From Nitrospirota bacterium (GTDB lineage: Bacteria; Nitrospirota; Nitrospiria; Nitrospirales; NS-4), in NCBI GenBank assembly GCA_005877855.1, contig VBOF01000138.1, positions 1-5,924 of the forward strand: a DNA stretch of 5,924 nucleotides. Reading direction: 5' to 3'. Position 1 is the stretch's first letter; every line of letters begins with the position of its first letter. The notes beneath the pieces are model-generated. The model was not told where the DNA came from. It searched no databases and was given only the letters and a program-made list of their open reading frames with translations. A program made the position numbers and the translations under genes. Below, one piece after another: positions 4,688 through 5,924 of this stretch.

Positions 4688-5924
4688 TTAAGCTTTCGTC
4701 TTCGCCTCTTCCCCGGTATCCTCTTTTTTCGATTCGAGGCCGGCCGCCTTGGCCTCGGCCTCCTCCAGAGCTTTCACCTTGGCCAGGCGGGCCGCCTCTT
4801 CTTCCGCCTTCTTCGCCGCCTCGGCTTCGGCCTTCTCCCGCTCTTCCTTCTCCTTGCGGTCCTGCTGGAGGTGCTCCATCTCCTTCACCCGTCCTTCGCC
4901 GCGCTTCTGCGCCTCCGGCAAGGCCTCTTCGAAGGCGTCCAGGAAGCCGGTGATGTGGGCCTCGGTCAATGCCCCCATGTTGGCCACCCGGAAAATGCTC
5001 TCCGCCAACTGTGCCTGGCCGGCGTACATCACGTAGCCCCGGTCGCGTAGCAGGTCGTGCAGGTGATCGTAGAAAACGCCCTCCGGCAGGTTGAAGGCGG
5101 TCAAGGTGCTCGACCACAAAGGCTCGCGCAGGTAGAACTTCATCCGAATGGCCCTCATGCGGTTTCGGATGATCCGCGCCAGCTTGCGATAGCGCGCGAT
5201 GCGGTTGGCCACCCCCTCCTCCAGCAGCTCGTTCAGCGCCTCATCGAAGGCATAGTAGAGTTGCACGGCCGGGGTGAAGGGAACCGAGCCTTCCTCCTGC
5301 TGCTTGTAATAGGTGGGCAGGTGAAAGTACACCGACCGGTGCTCATAGGTCACCATCTGCTCCATGAGGTCCCGCCGGACGAGGACGAACCCGACCCCGG
5401 GAAAGCCCTGGATGCACTTGCCCGAGGAGCCGGCGATCATCCCGACGTTGCAGGAATTGAAATCGATCTCTTCCCCACCCAGGCTGCTGACACCGTCCAG
5501 CAACAGGAAGCGACCGGCTTTCTTGGCGATCGCCCCGATCTCCTTGACGGAGTTGAGCATGCCGGTGGACGTCTCGTGGTGCACCACGCAGACCACGTCA
5601 ATAGACCGGTTTTGACGGAGCGCGATCTGGATCGGCTCGGTCTCGAAACGCTCATTCCACTCGCCGGCAATGTCCATATTCTGCATCTTGTGCGCGTTCG
5701 CGATCGCGGAGATCCGCTGCGAGTACACGCCATTCTTGATGACCAGGATGCGGCGCCCCGGCGGCAGACAGGAGGTGACGGCCGCCTCCACAGCCGCCGT
5801 GCCCGACCCGGTCAAGAGGATGGGCACGAAATTCCCACCGGGGGCGAACGCCCGGACGAGCTTATCCCGGATGCCCTCGATCAAGTCGTTGAATTCTGCC
5901 TCACGATGGCAGATGTCGGGCTTC
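4688..5924 (-). CDS. phnW: 2-aminoethylphosphonate:pyruvate aminotransferase (PhnW-type class V PLP enzyme), 5' end outside the window
   Basis: PLP-dependent transaminase interconverting phosphonoacetaldehyde plus alanine and 2-aminoethylphosphonate (AEP) plus pyruvate; here probably in the AEP-forming direction, given the next gene. The frame is open to the right edge and already reads KPDICHREAEFNDLI, the conserved N-terminal block of PhnW (PDICxRExEF), so the true start lies beyond 5924 and the TTG at 5884 is internal. Visible motifs: GSGTAAVEA (about 5788-5814, phosphate-binding loop), VHHETSTGML (about 5555-5584), LLLDGVSSLGG with the PLP-ring Asp (codon 5495-5497), and SSGKCIQGFPGVGFVL with the Schiff-base Lys at codon 5417-5419. 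SSxKCIQGxPG is characteristic of PhnW rather than of generic alanine-glyoxylate transaminases. After the fold ends there is a tail of about 77 residues (4691-4921), almost all Lys, Glu, Ala and Arg, probably a charged helix or coiled coil, which is not usual for the family. The stop is 15 nt before the next gene. Family assignment is firm; physiological direction is inferred. Confidence 0.88.
   Translation of the reverse strand, partial: KPDICHREAEFNDLIEGIRDKLVRAFAPGGNFVPILLTGSGTAAVEAAVTSCLPPGRRILVIKNGVYSQRISAIANAHKMQNMDIAGEWNERFETEPIQIALRQNRSIDVVCVVHHETSTGMLNSVKEIGAIAKKAGRFLLLDGVSSLGGEEIDFNSCNVGMIAGSSGKCIQGFPGVGFVLVRRDLMEQMVTYEHRSVYFHLPTYYKQQEEGSVPFTPAVQLYYAFDEALNELLEEGVANRIARYRKLARIIRNRMRAIRMKFYLREPLWSSTLTAFNLPEGVFYDHLHDLLRDRGYVMYAGQAQLAESIFRVANMGALTEAHITGFLDAFEEALPEAQKRGEGRVKEMEHLQQDRKEKEEREKAEAEAAKKAEEEAARLAKVKALEEAEAKAAGLESKKEDTGEEAKTKA

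Noticed and set aside
5882..5884. TTG at 5884 as the start of the transaminase
   Set aside because: The frame stays open upstream and encodes the conserved PDICHREAEF block of PhnW proteins, so the start is beyond the window.
1..5924. CRISPR arrays, tRNA or rRNA genes, insertion sequences, attachment sites
   Set aside because: No regularly spaced repeats, cloverleaf-type sequence, transposase motif or terminal inverted repeats were seen; the window is nearly all coding.

Overview
The window is a compact, GC-rich (by eye about 60% or more) stretch of bacterial DNA in which every convincing gene lies on the minus strand. In transcription order, from the right edge to the left, it reads: (1) a 2-aminoethylphosphonate:pyruvate aminotransferase (PhnW-type, class V PLP fold), cut off at the right edge; (2) a LicC/PntC-like cytidylyltransferase; (3) a protein of prenyltransferase/squalene-cyclase-type repeats; (4) a small Rieske [2Fe-2S] protein; (5) a fusion of a degenerate nucleotidyltransferase domain to a CDP-alcohol phosphatidyltransferase; (6) a UPF0104/LPG-synthase-TM flippase-like membrane protein. 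A possible seventh gene begins with a good ribosome binding site near the left edge and runs out of the window. Genes 1 to 6 are separated by 15, -4, -4, 6 and 4 nt, so they are almost certainly one translationally coupled operon. No promoter or convincing terminator is visible; the operon starts outside the window.

Taken together, the genes suggest synthesis of a lipid or other alcohol carrying an aminophosphonate head group. The transaminase would make 2-aminoethylphosphonate (AEP) from phosphonoacetaldehyde. The cytidylyltransferase would activate AEP as CMP-AEP. The CDP-alcohol transferase would move the head group to a lipid alcohol, and the flippase-like protein would handle the product in the membrane. 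The prenyltransferase-repeat protein and the Rieske protein are not part of any such pathway I know. They hint at an isoprenoid acceptor and/or a redox tailoring step. The first three assignments rest on clear motifs; the pathway itself is inference. PEP mutase and phosphonopyruvate decarboxylase, needed to make the phosphonate, would have to lie outside the window.

One feature stands out at the DNA level. An imperfect inverted repeat of about 85-95 bp, with G-rich arms and a perfect 9-bp stem at its core (around 2070-2163), sits inside the coding sequence of gene 5. It keeps the reading frame and encodes a Pro/Gly-rich stretch that looks like an insertion.

The organism cannot be named from this window. 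High GC, dense same-strand packing and an isoprenoid/phosphonate gene mix fit an environmental bacterium such as a member of Nitrospirota or Methylomirabilota (NC10), but that is a weak guess. The only stretch without a called gene is 58-176 (119 nt), which holds the candidate ribosome binding site for the left-edge gene and nothing else I can support.
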